DNA of 33,451 nucleotides. Source: Synechococcales cyanobacterium RM1_1_8 (GTDB taxonomy: Bacteria; Cyanobacteriota; Cyanobacteriia; PCC-9006; JAAUQQ01). The position numbers were made by a program, and so were the translations under genes. Below are positions 1 through 8,036 of this stretch, one piece after another (the first letter of the stretch is position 1; the number at the start of each line of letters is the position of its first letter). The stretch lies in the NCBI GenBank assembly GCA_012032745.1, contig JAAUQQ010000008.1, forward strand, positions 1 through 33,451, given 5' to 3'. The notes beneath the pieces are model-generated. The model was not told the origin of the DNA and searched no databases. It was given only the letters and a program-made list of their open reading frames with translations.

Positions 1-21
1 TGACTGATAAAACTCGAACCG

Positions 22-124
22 CCCTCACCCCAACCCTCTCCCCCTTTGGAGAGGGGCTTGAACCCAGATTTGCTGTTCCGGCTCCCCTTCTCCCCCGGGG
101 GAGAAGGGGTTGGGGGATGAGGGG
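22..124. repeat. Dispersed GC-rich palindromic repeat, full copy
   Basis: The outer ends form an imperfect inverted repeat (CCCTCACCCCAACCC near 23 against its complement near 107-124). Inside are a hairpin with 8-bp arms at 34-41 and 48-55, and a perfect 26-bp palindrome at 84-109 (13-bp arms, no loop). A shortened copy lies at 28891-28953. This nested-hairpin layout is typical of small non-coding dispersed repeats in cyanobacterial genomes. No coding sequence is seen in it. Membership of a named family is not established. Confidence 0.75.
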
Positions 125-266
125 CCAAAGATTTGTCAGCTAACCAGGAACAGCCCTCTCTCCAGCAGTTTCCTTCACTCGGGGTCACGTCGCTTGCAAT
201 CTCTTCCCTCGCGCCAGCATCGATCGCGCCTTTGGAAATGGCTGCGCAGTCTGGGTCGTCACGCAA

Positions 267-326
267 TCGACCGGCCAGCGCTCGACCGGCCAGCGCTCGA
301 CCGGCCAGCGCTCGACCGGTCAGCGC
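267..326 (+). repeat. Four tandem copies of a 15-bp unit
   Basis: The unit TCGACCGGCCAGCGC occurs four times head to tail (267-281, 282-296, 297-311, 312-326); only the last differs, by one base. The 15-bp period keeps every frame open. In the frame of the downstream phosphatase it reads Ser-Thr-Gly-Gln-Arg, in another frame Asp-Arg-Pro-Ala-Leu. It lies in the poorly defined region upstream of the phosphatase start, so it could be coding or not. Confidence 0.85.
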
Positions 327-542
327 TCGACCCCACCCAGCTCCACGGCCAGCCACCATCGGATTCAGCCTGCTTTCAGCCCCAGCCTGGGATGCTTTCC
401 GCCCAGCCCGCCCAACCAGCCCAGCACCCAGCAAACCCGCGCCCAGCAAAAAGCCCAACGGCGGCTGCTCCAGCAGGCCCATCGACAGATTCGGCTCCAG
501 GCTCGCCAAGCCGAGAAGCGCCAGCGGGTTGGGGCCGATGCC

Positions 543-989
543 TTGCCCTTCGATTGGGTCTTGGAAAACCGGCTGGCGATCGGGCCGCTGCCCCGCAAGG
601 GCTGGCTGCGCCTGCTGGAGCAACAGCAAATCAGGTCGATCATTTCCCTCTGTGCTGAATCGGAGGGCAAGCTGCCCCAGGAATTACACCACCGCTTTCG
701 CTGTGCCAGGGTCGTGTTGCCGGACAGCCACTCTGGGGAACCGCTTCGCCTGGCCGAGCTGTCGGAGGTGGTGGATTTGATCCATTGGAATCTGCAAAAG
801 CGCCAGCCTGTGTATTTGCACTGCCTGGCGGGCATCGAGCGATCGCCCCTGGTGGCGATCGCCTACCTCTGTCGGCACCAATCCATGGACCTGCTCGATG
901 CAGCGGGCTGGCTGTCCCATGTCCATCCCCCCAGCCGTCCCCTCACCGCCCAGCTCCAAGTGGTGCGGCAGTACTTACTGGAAGCTTGA
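543..989 (+). CDS. Dual-specificity/tyrosine-type protein phosphatase
   Basis: A 148-residue protein of the cysteine-based phosphatase superfamily, predicted to remove phosphate from protein Tyr/Ser/Thr in the cytoplasm. The active-site P-loop is visible as His-Cys-X5-Arg-Ser (Cys94, Arg100), and an Asp in the Pro-Asp-Ser-His stretch (Asp61) is the likely general acid. The start is uncertain. TTG at 543 is the only ATG/GTG/TTG in this frame, yet the frame stays open back to 144 and the codons just upstream of 543 look coding (Gln/Arg/Ala-rich, probably helical). The true gene may therefore be longer, with a rare start or a lost base. It ends 16 bases before a Ser/Thr kinase gene on the same strand, suggesting a kinase-phosphatase pair. 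The family call is firm; the substrate is unknown. Confidence 0.75.
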   Translation: MPFDWVLENRLAIGPLPRKGWLRLLEQQQIRSIISLCAESEGKLPQELHHRFRCARVVLPDSHSGEPLRLAELSEVVDLIHWNLQKRQPVYLHCLAGIERSPLVAIAYLCRHQSMDLLDAAGWLSHVHPPSRPLTAQLQVVRQYLLEA

Positions 990-1005
990 ACGGTTTAACA
1001 TTGGC

Positions 1006-2531
1006 ATGAGCTCAGTCGCACGATCAGCTCCCACAGATCCCAATATTGGACGCATTCTCGACCAGCGCTACGAAATCATGGCACTGCTGGGGAAAGGTGG
1101 CATGGGACGGGTCTACCTGGGTCGCCACAGCACCCTGGGAGGGGCGATCGCCATCAAATTCCTCTCCCAGACATTGCTGAGTCCAAAGCGGCGAGATAAC
1201 TTTCTCAACGAAGCCAAAACCTGTTCCCAACTGGGCCAAGAAACCATTCACATCGTCCATGTTCACGACGTTGGCCTAGATGAGCGAGGCATTCCTTTCT
1301 ACGTGATGGAATATCTACCGGGCCAAAGCCTCAGCCAGATCTTGGGCCATGGCCCCTGCCCCTGCCCCGCTTTGTCAGCATCCTCAGCCAAATCTGCCAG
1401 GGTCTCAAGGTTGCCCACGGGGGCATCGTGGTCAACGGTCAGCGCTGCCCCGTGATTCACCGCGATATCAAGCCCAGCAACATCCTGGTCACCCCCGATG
1501 CCACCCTGGGCGAGCTGGCCAAAATTTTGGACTTTGGCATCGCCAAGCTGATCCAAGGCGAGACCAACCCGGAAGCGAGCTTCGAGGGCAGCTTCCCCTA
1601 CGCTGCCCCAGAGCAAATGGAAGGCTTGGAGCCCACCCCCCAGTCCGATATCTACAGTCTGGGCATTGTCATGTTCTGTTGCTTGACGGGGAAGCTGCCA
1701 ATTCGCGCAGCCTCGCCCACGTTCGGGGGCTGGTACAAAGCCCACTCCCAAACGCCCCCGGCCAGCATTCGCGAGGTTTCGCCCCGGCTCCAATTGCCCC
1801 AGAGTTTGACTGGCCTAATCCATAGCTGTCTGGAAAAGAAACCTGAACATCGTCCCGCCAACGTCACGGAAGTGCTCGCATGTCTAAAGTCGCTGGATCC
1901 CCATTGGGGCGAGCGTCAAGGCCCCTCGGTGTCCTTGCCAGGGGAGGCTGTGGCTCGACCTGAGCCAGTAAAGCCACCCAGCATCGATGAACTCTGCCGC
2001 AGTCAGATCTGGCCTCGGGACAAACCCCTGGCGCAGATTGTTTTTTCCCAGCAGATCGAGACCAGCGAAGGCCTCCACCCCACCCTGTGGACCATGTTGC
2101 CCCGCGCAGAAATCCAACAGCTTGCCCTCGCCAGTCTTTACACCCAGGTCTATCGCAACTTTCTCTGCGCCATGGCTCCGCACCCCATGCTGATGTGGGT
2201 GACCGCGCTGCACAGCCGCTTTTTCCGAGACGGCCAGGATGCCCGCTGGTTGCCCTGTTTTCTGGATCTGAAGTCCCCGCATGGCCAGCGCTTTATCCGG
2301 CGCTTGGCAGCCCAGGGAGAGTATCGGGTGCTGTTCTTTGCCCTGGAGGAGCCGGGGCGCTGTTCCCATGTATTGAAGACAACAATTCGAGCGGATCAGT
2401 GCAGTCGGCTGGGCCAATGGGCCATTGCCTCCCAAACTCAACTGAGCCTGGGTCAACCGATCCAAAGCAAAGAAATCCTTCGAAATGAGTTGAAACAGTT
2501 AAAGTCCCAAAACATATTTGCGTTAGATTGA
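1006..2531 (+). CDS. Serine/threonine protein kinase (frame broken by one deleted base)
   Basis: Eukaryotic-type (Hanks) kinase. From ATG 1006 the first frame carries the N-lobe: glycine loop Gly-Lys-Gly-Gly-Met-Gly, the Ala-Ile-Lys lysine and a Glu in the following helix. The C-lobe continues in the next frame with the catalytic His-Arg-Asp-Ile-Lys-Pro-Ser-Asn loop, Asp-Phe-Gly and Ala-Pro-Glu, then about 210 residues of non-kinase C-terminal domain with no transmembrane segment. The frame changes at the C run 1353-1356; one added C restores a 508-residue protein and a natural reading (Pro-Leu-Pro-Leu-Pro-Arg). All catalytic residues are intact, so a sequencing error is as likely as decay. 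As written, the first part stops at 1455 and the second could only start internally near 1428. Partner of the phosphatase upstream; targets unknown. Confidence 0.8.
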
Positions 2532-2692
2532 CGGCAGATTGGCAGTCTAAATCGCAAACTAGCCTAAATTTCAAATGTGAATTGATCGCTTAGATACAGA
2601 ATGGCGCAACCCATTGGCTCGTGTAAAAAACGAGTCAAACAGCTTCCAAAAAACGAGTGCCAAAAACAGGTGCCAAAAACTTGCACTAGATA

Positions 2693-2722
2693 CTTAAGAA
2701 CTTCTTAAAAATCACTTTACGC
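2693..2722 (+). promoter_or_regulatory. Candidate Pho box (three CTT(A/T)A units at 11-bp spacing)
   Basis: Three 8-bp units follow each other with 3-bp spacers: CTTAAGAA (2693-2700), CTTAAAAA (2704-2711) and CTTTACGC (2715-2722). Cyanobacterial PhoB/SphR sites are tandem 8-bp units resembling CTTAACCT separated by 3 bp, so the architecture fits while the third unit is weak. The first two units also create a 15-nt palindrome (2694-2708). The site lies about 150 bases upstream of the methyltransferase start. It is a pattern match by eye only. Confidence 0.35.
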
Positions 2723-2807
2723 AAGACAAATGTTTGTTAGTTTGGCTTCATAAGATACCTCCTAACTGCGTCTTCGCCCCACAGGCATTGCTCCCAGGTA
2801 TTGTACC

Positions 2808-2839
2808 GTGGGGTTTTTATTCTGTGGGGTTTTTATTCT
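2808..2839. repeat. Perfect 16-bp tandem duplication
   Basis: GTGGGGTTTTTATTCT occurs twice without a gap (2808-2823 and 2824-2839), 34 bases before the methyltransferase start. Each copy ends in a T-rich stretch, so the duplication doubles a possible termination T-tract in the leader of that gene. Confidence 0.85.
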
Positions 2840-2873
2840 GTTAGCTCCTTCGACCTGACCTGACCTGTAACAA

Positions 2874-3648
2874 ATGATTTCTATGGCTTGGATGGCGCTG
2901 GTTTTGCTTAGCCTGTGGCTTTGGGCGGTGCCGCCCGCCTGGGGCGATCGCGCCCTCCCCCTTGCCCCCCGCAAGAGGTCGCCGCCTATGCCACCCTGGG
3001 GCGGGCCAGCGACGATGGCATCGGCAAGGGCTACCTGGGCCGGGAGATTGCCAACGTCATTGGCCATCGCGGGGCCTACTGGCTGGAGCGCTCCAGCCGC
3101 GCCCTGGAGGAGCGCCCGGACCTGCTGATCAAGGCCCTTGAGCTCACGCCGGACATGGTGGTGGCGGACATTGGTGCAGGCACGGGCTACTTCACCGCGC
3201 CCATGGCCCGCCGCGTCACCGAAGGCCGCGTCTATGCCGTGGATGTGCAGCCGGAGATGGTGGCCCTGATGGAGCGCTACAAAGCTGAATCGGGCCTGGG
3301 CAACGTCGAGCTGGTGCTGGGGGCGGAGGATGATCCCCGGTTGCCCGCCGCTACCGTTGACCTGGCCCTGATGGTTGATGCCTACCACGAGTTTGAATAT
3401 CCCTACGAGATGATGCGGGGATTGTGGCGGCGCTGAAGCCCGGCGGGCTGGCGGTATTGGCAGAATATCGGGGGGAGGATCGATTTAGCACGATCAAGCC
3501 CCACCACAAAATGACCCAGCATCAGGTCAAACAGGAAATGGCCCAGGTGGGTTTGGCTTGGGTGAAAACTGATGAATCCCTGCCGGAGCAACATCTCATG
3601 TTTTTTCAGAAAGGCTTTGACGTCATGGGATCTGGTCATTCCTCTTGA
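2874..3648 (+). CDS. Secreted class I SAM-dependent methyltransferase (two single-base frame breaks)
   Basis: Three frames join into one 258-residue protein. The first gives a signal peptide (Met-Ile-Ser-Met-Ala-Trp, a Leu/Trp core, then Ala-Trp-Gly-Asp). The second gives the Rossmann core: motif I Asp-Ile-Gly-Ala-Gly-Thr-Gly at about residues 95-101, the Val-Asp acidic strand end, and Met-Val-Asp-Ala-Tyr-His-Glu. The third gives Leu-Lys-Pro-Gly-Gly and a C-terminal end resembling cyanobacterial relatives. The frame changes in the C-rich stretch around 2958-2972 and in the G run ending near 3420; one added base at each place restores the protein. ATG 2874 is favoured; ATG 2883 is an alternative. 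The family of small exported methyltransferases is recognisable, but the substrate is not known. A candidate Pho box lies upstream. Confidence 0.75.
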
Positions 3649-3745
3649 TGCCGAACTGAATCTTTAGGTTAAGCTTGGGGGCTAAGGCCTTAACCATGGC
3701 CGCTGTTTTTGTTTGCAAGCGTTTGTTTGTAAGAGGCATAACACC

Positions 3746-5029
3746 GTGAGTCCAGAAACCCTCGTTTCCCCTGCGATCGCATCCCCCCAGCCTGCCCCCG
3801 AAACCACCCCCTACAACACCGCCGTCTTCGACGACAGTGTGATGAAGACCTATGGGCGCTTTCCCCTGGCATTGGAGCGCGGCAAAGGCTGCCGCGTTTG
3901 GGATACCGAAGGCAAGGAATATCTGGATTTTGTCGCGGGCATTGCCACCTGCACCCTGGGCCATTCCCACCCGGCGCTGATTGAAGCCGTCACCGATCAG
4001 GTCTCCAAGCTTCAACATGTCTCGAACCTCTATTACATTCCCCTCCAGGGTGAGCTGGCGGGCTGGCTGACGGCGAACTCCTGTGGCGATCGCGTCTTCT
4101 TCTGTAACTCCGGCGCGGAAGCCAACGAGGGGGCGATCAAGCTGGCCCGCAAGTATGGCCATACCAAGCTAGGCATCGAAGGAATGCCGATGATCCTCAC
4201 CGCCAATGCCAGCTTCCATGGCCGCACCCTGGCCACGGTGACGGCCACGGGCCAGCCCAAGTACCACAAGGGCTTTACACCCATGGTCCAGGGCTTTGAC
4301 TATGTGCCCTACAACGATTTTCCGGCGCTGAAACTGAAGGTCGAAAGCCTCAATGCCTACGGTCCTCGGGTGGCGGCGATCCTGCTGGAGCCATTGCAGG
4401 GCGAGGGCGGCGTCAACCCTGGCAATATCGAGTATTTCCAGCAGGTGCGCCAGCTCTGTGACGAGACCGGCATCTTGCTGATGCTGGATGAGGTGCAGGT
4501 GGGCATGGGGCGATCGGGCAAGCTCTGGGGCCACGAGAACCTGGGCATTGAGCCGGATGTGTTTACCTTGGCCAAGGGCCTGGGTGGCGGCTTCCCCATT
4601 GGCGCGATGCTGTGCAAGGCCAAGGCCAATGTCTTCCAGCCGGGGGACCATGCCAGCACCTTTGGGGGCAATCCGTTTGTTTGTCGGGTGGGCATGACCG
4701 TTGTTCAAACGATTGAGCGGGAGAATCTCTTGGCCAATGTGCAAGCGCGGGGGGAGCAGTTGCGGGCTGGGTTGGCAGGTCTGGCGGCCCAGTATCCGCA
4801 GCAGTTGGCCGGGGCCAGGGGCTGGGGTTTGATCAATGGGTTGGTGTTGCAACCGGATGGGGAGAAAGGGGCGATCGATATCGTGAAGGCGGCCTTGGAG
4901 GAGGGGCTGCTGTTGGTGCCTGCGGGACCGACGGTGGTGCGGTTTGTGCCGCCCTTGGTTGTAAGTGAGAGTGAGGTGGAGGAGGCGATCGCCCTCACCG
5001 CTCGCGCCCTAGCCAAAGTATTCGGCTAA
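3746..5029 (+). CDS. argD: Acetylornithine aminotransferase
   Basis: PLP-dependent class III aminotransferase of arginine biosynthesis, converting N-acetylglutamate semialdehyde to N-acetylornithine with glutamate as amino donor, in the cytoplasm. 427 residues, normal for the family. Visible are Gly-Ala-Glu-Ala-Asn-Glu (PLP phosphate region), Leu-Asp-Glu-Val-Gln (PLP ring Asp), the Schiff-base Lys277 in Ala-Lys-Gly-Leu-Gly-Gly-Gly, and Ser-Thr-Phe-Gly-Gly-Asn-Pro. GTG 3746 is chosen because AAGAGG (3731-3736) lies nine bases upstream and the family N-terminus follows. A TTG at 3713 would add 11 unconvincing residues. Ornithine or 4-aminobutyrate aminotransferases are close relatives, but length and motifs favour argD. 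Confidence 0.9.
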   Translation: MSPETLVSPAIASPQPAPETTPYNTAVFDDSVMKTYGRFPLALERGKGCRVWDTEGKEYLDFVAGIATCTLGHSHPALIEAVTDQVSKLQHVSNLYYIPLQGELAGWLTANSCGDRVFFCNSGAEANEGAIKLARKYGHTKLGIEGMPMILTANASFHGRTLATVTATGQPKYHKGFTPMVQGFDYVPYNDFPALKLKVESLNAYGPRVAAILLEPLQGEGGVNPGNIEYFQQVRQLCDETGILLMLDEVQVGMGRSGKLWGHENLGIEPDVFTLAKGLGGGFPIGAMLCKAKANVFQPGDHASTFGGNPFVCRVGMTVVQTIERENLLANVQARGEQLRAGLAGLAAQYPQQLAGARGWGLINGLVLQPDGEKGAIDIVKAALEEGLLLVPAGPTVVRFVPPLVVSESEVEEAIALTARALAKVFG

Positions 5030-5039
5030 CTCCCGCCTC

Positions 5040-5160
5040 CAATTCGTCCAACGCGCATCGGTGTCTTTGTGCCGTTGCTTATTCGGTTGAACCTCCCATT
5101 CTTTGGGCAATTCACCGGCTTTGATTTGCTCCTTCTCCTCTTTGCTTCGGAATCGTGAGT
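5040..5160 (-). pseudogene. IS5-family transposase fragment
   Basis: Read on the - strand, this encodes about 40 residues containing Ser-Lys-Glu-Glu-Lys-Glu-Gln-Ile-Lys, Gly-Glu-Leu-Pro-Lys-Glu-Trp, and Lys-Asp-Thr-Asp-Ala-Arg-Trp-Thr. This is the stretch before the conserved Tyr-x-Tyr-Lys-x-His block in IS5-type DDE transposases. After Ala-Arg-Trp-Thr the similarity stops abruptly, and a stop codon lies a few codons upstream of the recognisable part, so only an internal piece remains. It sits directly behind the argD stop. No terminal inverted repeats were found. Recognition is from memory of the family, not from a search. Confidence 0.55.
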
Positions 5161-5203
5161 TTGAAAACAATGCAACTTGGCTTCACGATTGGGAAGAGGG
5201 AGC

Positions 5204-5234
5204 AAAAAGCCCCCTCACCAACGGCAAGGGGGCT
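5204..5234 (-). terminator. Rho-independent terminator of the DUF4912 gene
   Basis: A perfect 8-bp stem (5208-5215 with 5227-5234, AGCCCCCT/AGGGGGCT) with an 11-nt loop. On the - strand it is followed by five T (complement of 5204-5208). It lies 40 bases downstream of the DUF4912 stop codon. Confidence 0.8.
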
Positions 5235-5273
5235 GCTCAGAAAGCGCAATATCCTAAGCAACGGAAGGGCAAA

Positions 5274-6533
5274 CTAAGGGATCATTTCCTCCACCGCTTC
5301 CTCCTTCGTGTTGGTATTGCGGGAAGGCGTTTCACGCTCAAAATTCATGTGAATCGAGCGAGTCTGAACGCCATCCGCTGCCACCGCCAAGATCGGGTAG
5401 TCAATCACCCCATCCTGGAAAGACATCTGGAAACGGAACGTGCCATCAGAATTGAGCTGAATCTTCTCGCCGCCAATGGTCACCGTCGCATCGGGCTCAG
5501 TGGCACCATAAACAATCAGTTCCGCATCGGCAATCAACCAGAACTTGCGCGGGGGCTTGGCCGGAGCCATGGAAGCGCCCATGCCCACACCAGACATCGT
5601 CAGGCCGGACGCATTGCCCCAGAGGCCGATGCCGGAACCCGCAGCCAAGACATAGGAACTCATGGATTCGGGGGGAGCGGCCATCATCGGCACCTGCTGC
5701 ATGGAGCCATAGAGCGACCCGGCAACGCGCTGGGCTTCCACCCCGCCGACGCTGTCGAAAATCTTGCCGTAGATGCTTTCCGTCATTTCCGCCATGGTAC
5801 TGGACTCGCTTTCCAGCTTCGGCGGATTGAGGGCGAAGACGGTGCGACCACGCAGTTCCTCATCCCAATCGACAGTAATGAAGTTATCGGCCACCCAATC
5901 GGAGGGGTAGACGGGGGGAATGTGGATGCGGGCAGAGGAGACCAGGCTGAGCCAGCGGCCATCATCGCAGCGGTAGCCCAGCTCGACCATGTAGTCGCGA
6001 TCGCTCACCGGGATCGGCATGTACCATTCCTGGGTCAGCTCATCACAGGCATATTCCTGCATACTGTGGGGCTTCTGGCTGCCCAGGTTGATATCGGTGA
6101 TGTCGTACAGTCGCAGCGCGATTTGACTGCCTCCCTGCTGACGCTTCGACTCCCGATATTCGTTGGGCACATCCCAGTAGACATAGGACCATTGGGGATC
6201 GCGGGGGAGCAGAACGATGCGGCTGTCGCCATAGCCTTCGGGCAATTCTTCTAGACCAGCATCCACATCGGCCAGTTCAGCGATCGCAGGCTTCACTTGA
6301 CCAACGTTAAACTTCGCAGCTTCCACAATCTCTTGCTCCTGGTTGTCAGCGTTCATGGCGGGAGAAGCCTGGGGGCTGATTTCAGCCAGCCCTTGAGCTT
6401 GCTCGGCTTGACGGATCGCCTCCAACAACTCCGACTTGCGCATGCGACTGTAGCGCGAGACCTGACAAGCACTGGCCACGCGGCGCAGCTGTCGCAGGGT
6501 CATCTCTTCTAGGGGGGGACGGGGGTGGGCCAT
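5274..6533 (-). CDS. DUF4912 protein with N-terminal Rho-N/SAP-like domain
   Basis: A 419-residue cyanobacterial protein of unknown function. Residues about 5-45 form a Rho-N/SAP-like helical motif (Leu-Arg-Gln-Leu-Arg-Arg-Val-Ala...Lys-Ser-Glu-Leu-Leu-Glu-Ala-Ile), often nucleic-acid binding. The middle part (about 115-240) is the DUF4912 domain with Asp-Pro-Gln-Trp-Ser-Tyr-Val-Tyr-Trp-Asp and Arg-Leu-Tyr-Asp-Ile-Thr. A Gly/Met-rich linker leads to a C-terminal beta domain (about 330-405, starting Phe-Trp-Leu-Ile-Ala-Asp-Ala-Glu-Leu). ATG 6533 is chosen over the upstream in-frame ATG 6686 because GAGAGG lies just before it and the family starts there. It has its own terminator and faces away from the DUF2993 gene. 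No function is proposed. Confidence 0.8.
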   Translation of the reverse strand: MAHPRPPLEEMTLRQLRRVASACQVSRYSRMRKSELLEAIRQAEQAQGLAEISPQASPAMNADNQEQEIVEAAKFNVGQVKPAIAELADVDAGLEELPEGYGDSRIVLLPRDPQWSYVYWDVPNEYRESKRQQGGSQIALRLYDITDINLGSQKPHSMQEYACDELTQEWYMPIPVSDRDYMVELGYRCDDGRWLSLVSSARIHIPPVYPSDWVADNFITVDWDEELRGRTVFALNPPKLESESSTMAEMTESIYGKIFDSVGGVEAQRVAGSLYGSMQQVPMMAAPPESMSSYVLAAGSGIGLWGNASGLTMSGVGMGASMAPAKPPRKFWLIADAELIVYGATEPDATVTIGGEKIQLNSDGTFRFQMSFQDGVIDYPILAVAADGVQTRSIHMNFERETPSRNTNTKEEAVEEMIP

Positions 6534-7019
6534 GGTGGATACCTCTCGGCAATGGAATAACTTGCGCGGACTGACCTTGTGGCTTGCTCCCCGGAGGGAG
6601 ACGGCTGGGGCGATACGCCAGCACTGGGGCATCACCTTAGCTACGGGGATCGCTTGATGCATACAGTAATGCCAGCTTTGCCCCAAAGATGCAAGCCTTG
6701 ATCCCCGCGAAAATGACCGATTTAACGAGGTTATGGGATTCTATCGGAATGTTAAGTCAGAATACCTTGACATTTAGAATATTGATCCCCGCTTGTGTCA
6801 AGAAATATTGACTTTAGGGGATCCTGGCCTGGGTTAGGGTAGATCCCGACATCGTCTTCCAGGCCGCTCCTCGGGGAACTGCGAAGCGATGCAGTACTCT
6901 GCTCTGGGCGGCTAGGTTCCCTTGGCTGAGGCCCCTTGGCCTCTGCTCAGTGAGATCCTCCCGGCCCCCGTTCATCCCGTCCATTCCTCCAGCCAGCCCC
7001 AAACAGGGGAGTTTAGCCC
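6534..7019. other. Divergent intergenic region with inverted and direct repeats
   Basis: No gene is seen between the divergent DUF4912 and DUF2993 genes. CTTGACA at 6766-6772 and TGTCAAG at 6796-6802 form a 7-bp inverted repeat, and AATATTGA occurs at 6779-6786 and again at 6804-6811, so the block 6766-6812 has a repeated, AT-rich layout suited to a regulatory site or promoter. No convincing -35/-10 pair could be fixed by eye. Confidence 0.4.
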
Positions 7020-7829
7020 ATGGGATCGCCTTCACCGGAGTTTCGTCCGCCGCCCCAAAACCTCGTCACCAGCATCCTGGCCCCTGCCCTGAAACTGTGG
7101 CTGCGCTCCCAGGTGAGCAGCGTGGACCAGTTGGAAATTGGGATCGGCAGCCAGGCCGAAGCGGGAGCCAGCCTCAGCAGTCGGCAGATGCTGGCGGGCC
7201 ACATTCCAGAGGTGCGGGTCATGGCCCAGGGCGCAATCTACCGGGGGTTACACCTCGGCCAGCTCAATCTCCAGGGGCAAAACATTCGGATGAATCTGGG
7301 CCAGGCCGTCCGGGGCAAGCCCCTGCGCCTGCTTGCTCCCATCGCCGTCAAGCTCAATCTCAGTCTCAGCCCAGCCCAGCTGAATGACTCCCTGCGCTCC
7401 CCGCTGCTGGCACCGCTGCTGGCCGATTGGCTCAGCCTGCTCCAGCACCAGCTCTGCTGTCCCGGCGCTGACCGCCTGGCTGGCCCTGGCTTGGCTGGCC
7501 TGGATCAGCGCCAACTGGATCACCCTCAATTGGAGCTTGGCCAGGGGCGTTTGAGACTACTGCTGCGATGGGTTGAGCCTGGTGGGGATGCTGGGAAAGA
7601 TCAGGTTCAGGGCAATTTGGTCCTGGACAGCGGGCTCAAGCTGGAGGGAGGGCGATCGCTCCTGCTCCACCAACCCCGCTGGCAGCAGCAGCCCCCTGCG
7701 GGGTTCAGGGCCGACCTCAGCCCGCTAGAAGCCGCTGTCATCAATCTAGGCGAAGAGATCCACCTGGAAGAATTAAGCATCACCCCGGAGCAGCTCAGAC
7801 TTCAGGGACAGCTCATGGTTCAGCCCTAA
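7020..7829 (+). CDS. DUF2993 (LmeA-like) phospholipid-binding domain protein
   Basis: A 269-residue protein with the cyanobacterial DUF2993 pattern: an N-terminal Leu-x-Pro-Ala-Leu-Lys-Leu-Trp-Leu-Arg-Ser-Gln helix, Leu-Ala-Gly-His-Ile-Pro-Glu-Val, Gly-Ala-Ile-Tyr-Arg-Gly-Leu-His-Leu, and the Gly-Lys-Pro-Leu-Arg-Leu-Leu block, followed by a Leu/Gln-rich C-terminal half. The actinobacterial relative LmeA binds phospholipid and supports cell-envelope lipoglycan maturation; a role in lipid handling here is inference. No signal peptide or membrane helix is evident. ATG 7020 has a GGGGAG Shine-Dalgarno-like stretch upstream and matches the family start. It is followed by 207 bases without a gene, then the PEPCK-like gene on the same strand. 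Confidence 0.75.
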   Translation: MGSPSPEFRPPPQNLVTSILAPALKLWLRSQVSSVDQLEIGIGSQAEAGASLSSRQMLAGHIPEVRVMAQGAIYRGLHLGQLNLQGQNIRMNLGQAVRGKPLRLLAPIAVKLNLSLSPAQLNDSLRSPLLAPLLADWLSLLQHQLCCPGADRLAGPGLAGLDQRQLDHPQLELGQGRLRLLLRWVEPGGDAGKDQVQGNLVLDSGLKLEGGRSLLLHQPRWQQQPPAGFRADLSPLEAAVINLGEEIHLEELSITPEQLRLQGQLMVQP

Positions 7830-8036
7830 TCCAGCTCCCCTGCTCCACCACCTGCTTTACCAATAGGCACCTGAGCCGAGGCTTTGTGCAGTTTTGCTGC
7901 ATTATTCGCGACTTTTGTGAAATCTCAGCGGGCTCACCCTTTCCAGGGACAAACTTGGGGCTAACTTGGGAAAGACCAAGGCTGATGCTGCAAGCTTTCC
8001 ACCTTTGCCATCCAGTCCCATTGGCGCTAATTGCTC

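Larger units (their letters stand above)
2532..2873. other. Intergenic region between kinase and methyltransferase
   Basis: No gene is seen. It holds A-rich direct repeats (three near-copies of CCAAAAAC followed by a short G-rich end, about 2645-2683), a candidate Pho box (2693-2722), and a 16-bp tandem duplication at 2808-2839. CCCCAC at 2777-2782 can pair with GTGGGG at 2808-2813, which is followed by five T; this could act as a weak terminator on the + strand. AT content is clearly higher than in the flanking genes. Confidence 0.6.

Noticed and set aside
267-326. Possible CRISPR array
   Set aside because: The 15-bp units are directly adjacent, with no spacers.
110-658. 182-codon open frame starting inside the dispersed repeat
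   Set aside because: Begins in a non-coding repeat and overlaps the phosphatase in another frame. Its Asp-Arg-Pro-Ala-Leu repeats come from the 15-bp tandem units. It might be a displaced N-terminus of the phosphatase, but this cannot be supported.
1353-1356. Programmed ribosomal frameshift in the kinase gene
   Set aside because: There is no slippery heptamer, and the sign and context match the other single-base losses in the window, so an error or mutation is simpler.
5103-6254. 383-codon open frame on the + strand
   Set aside because: It lies opposite the DUF4912 gene, has His/Arg-rich composition typical of an antisense shadow of GC-rich coding DNA, and matches no family.
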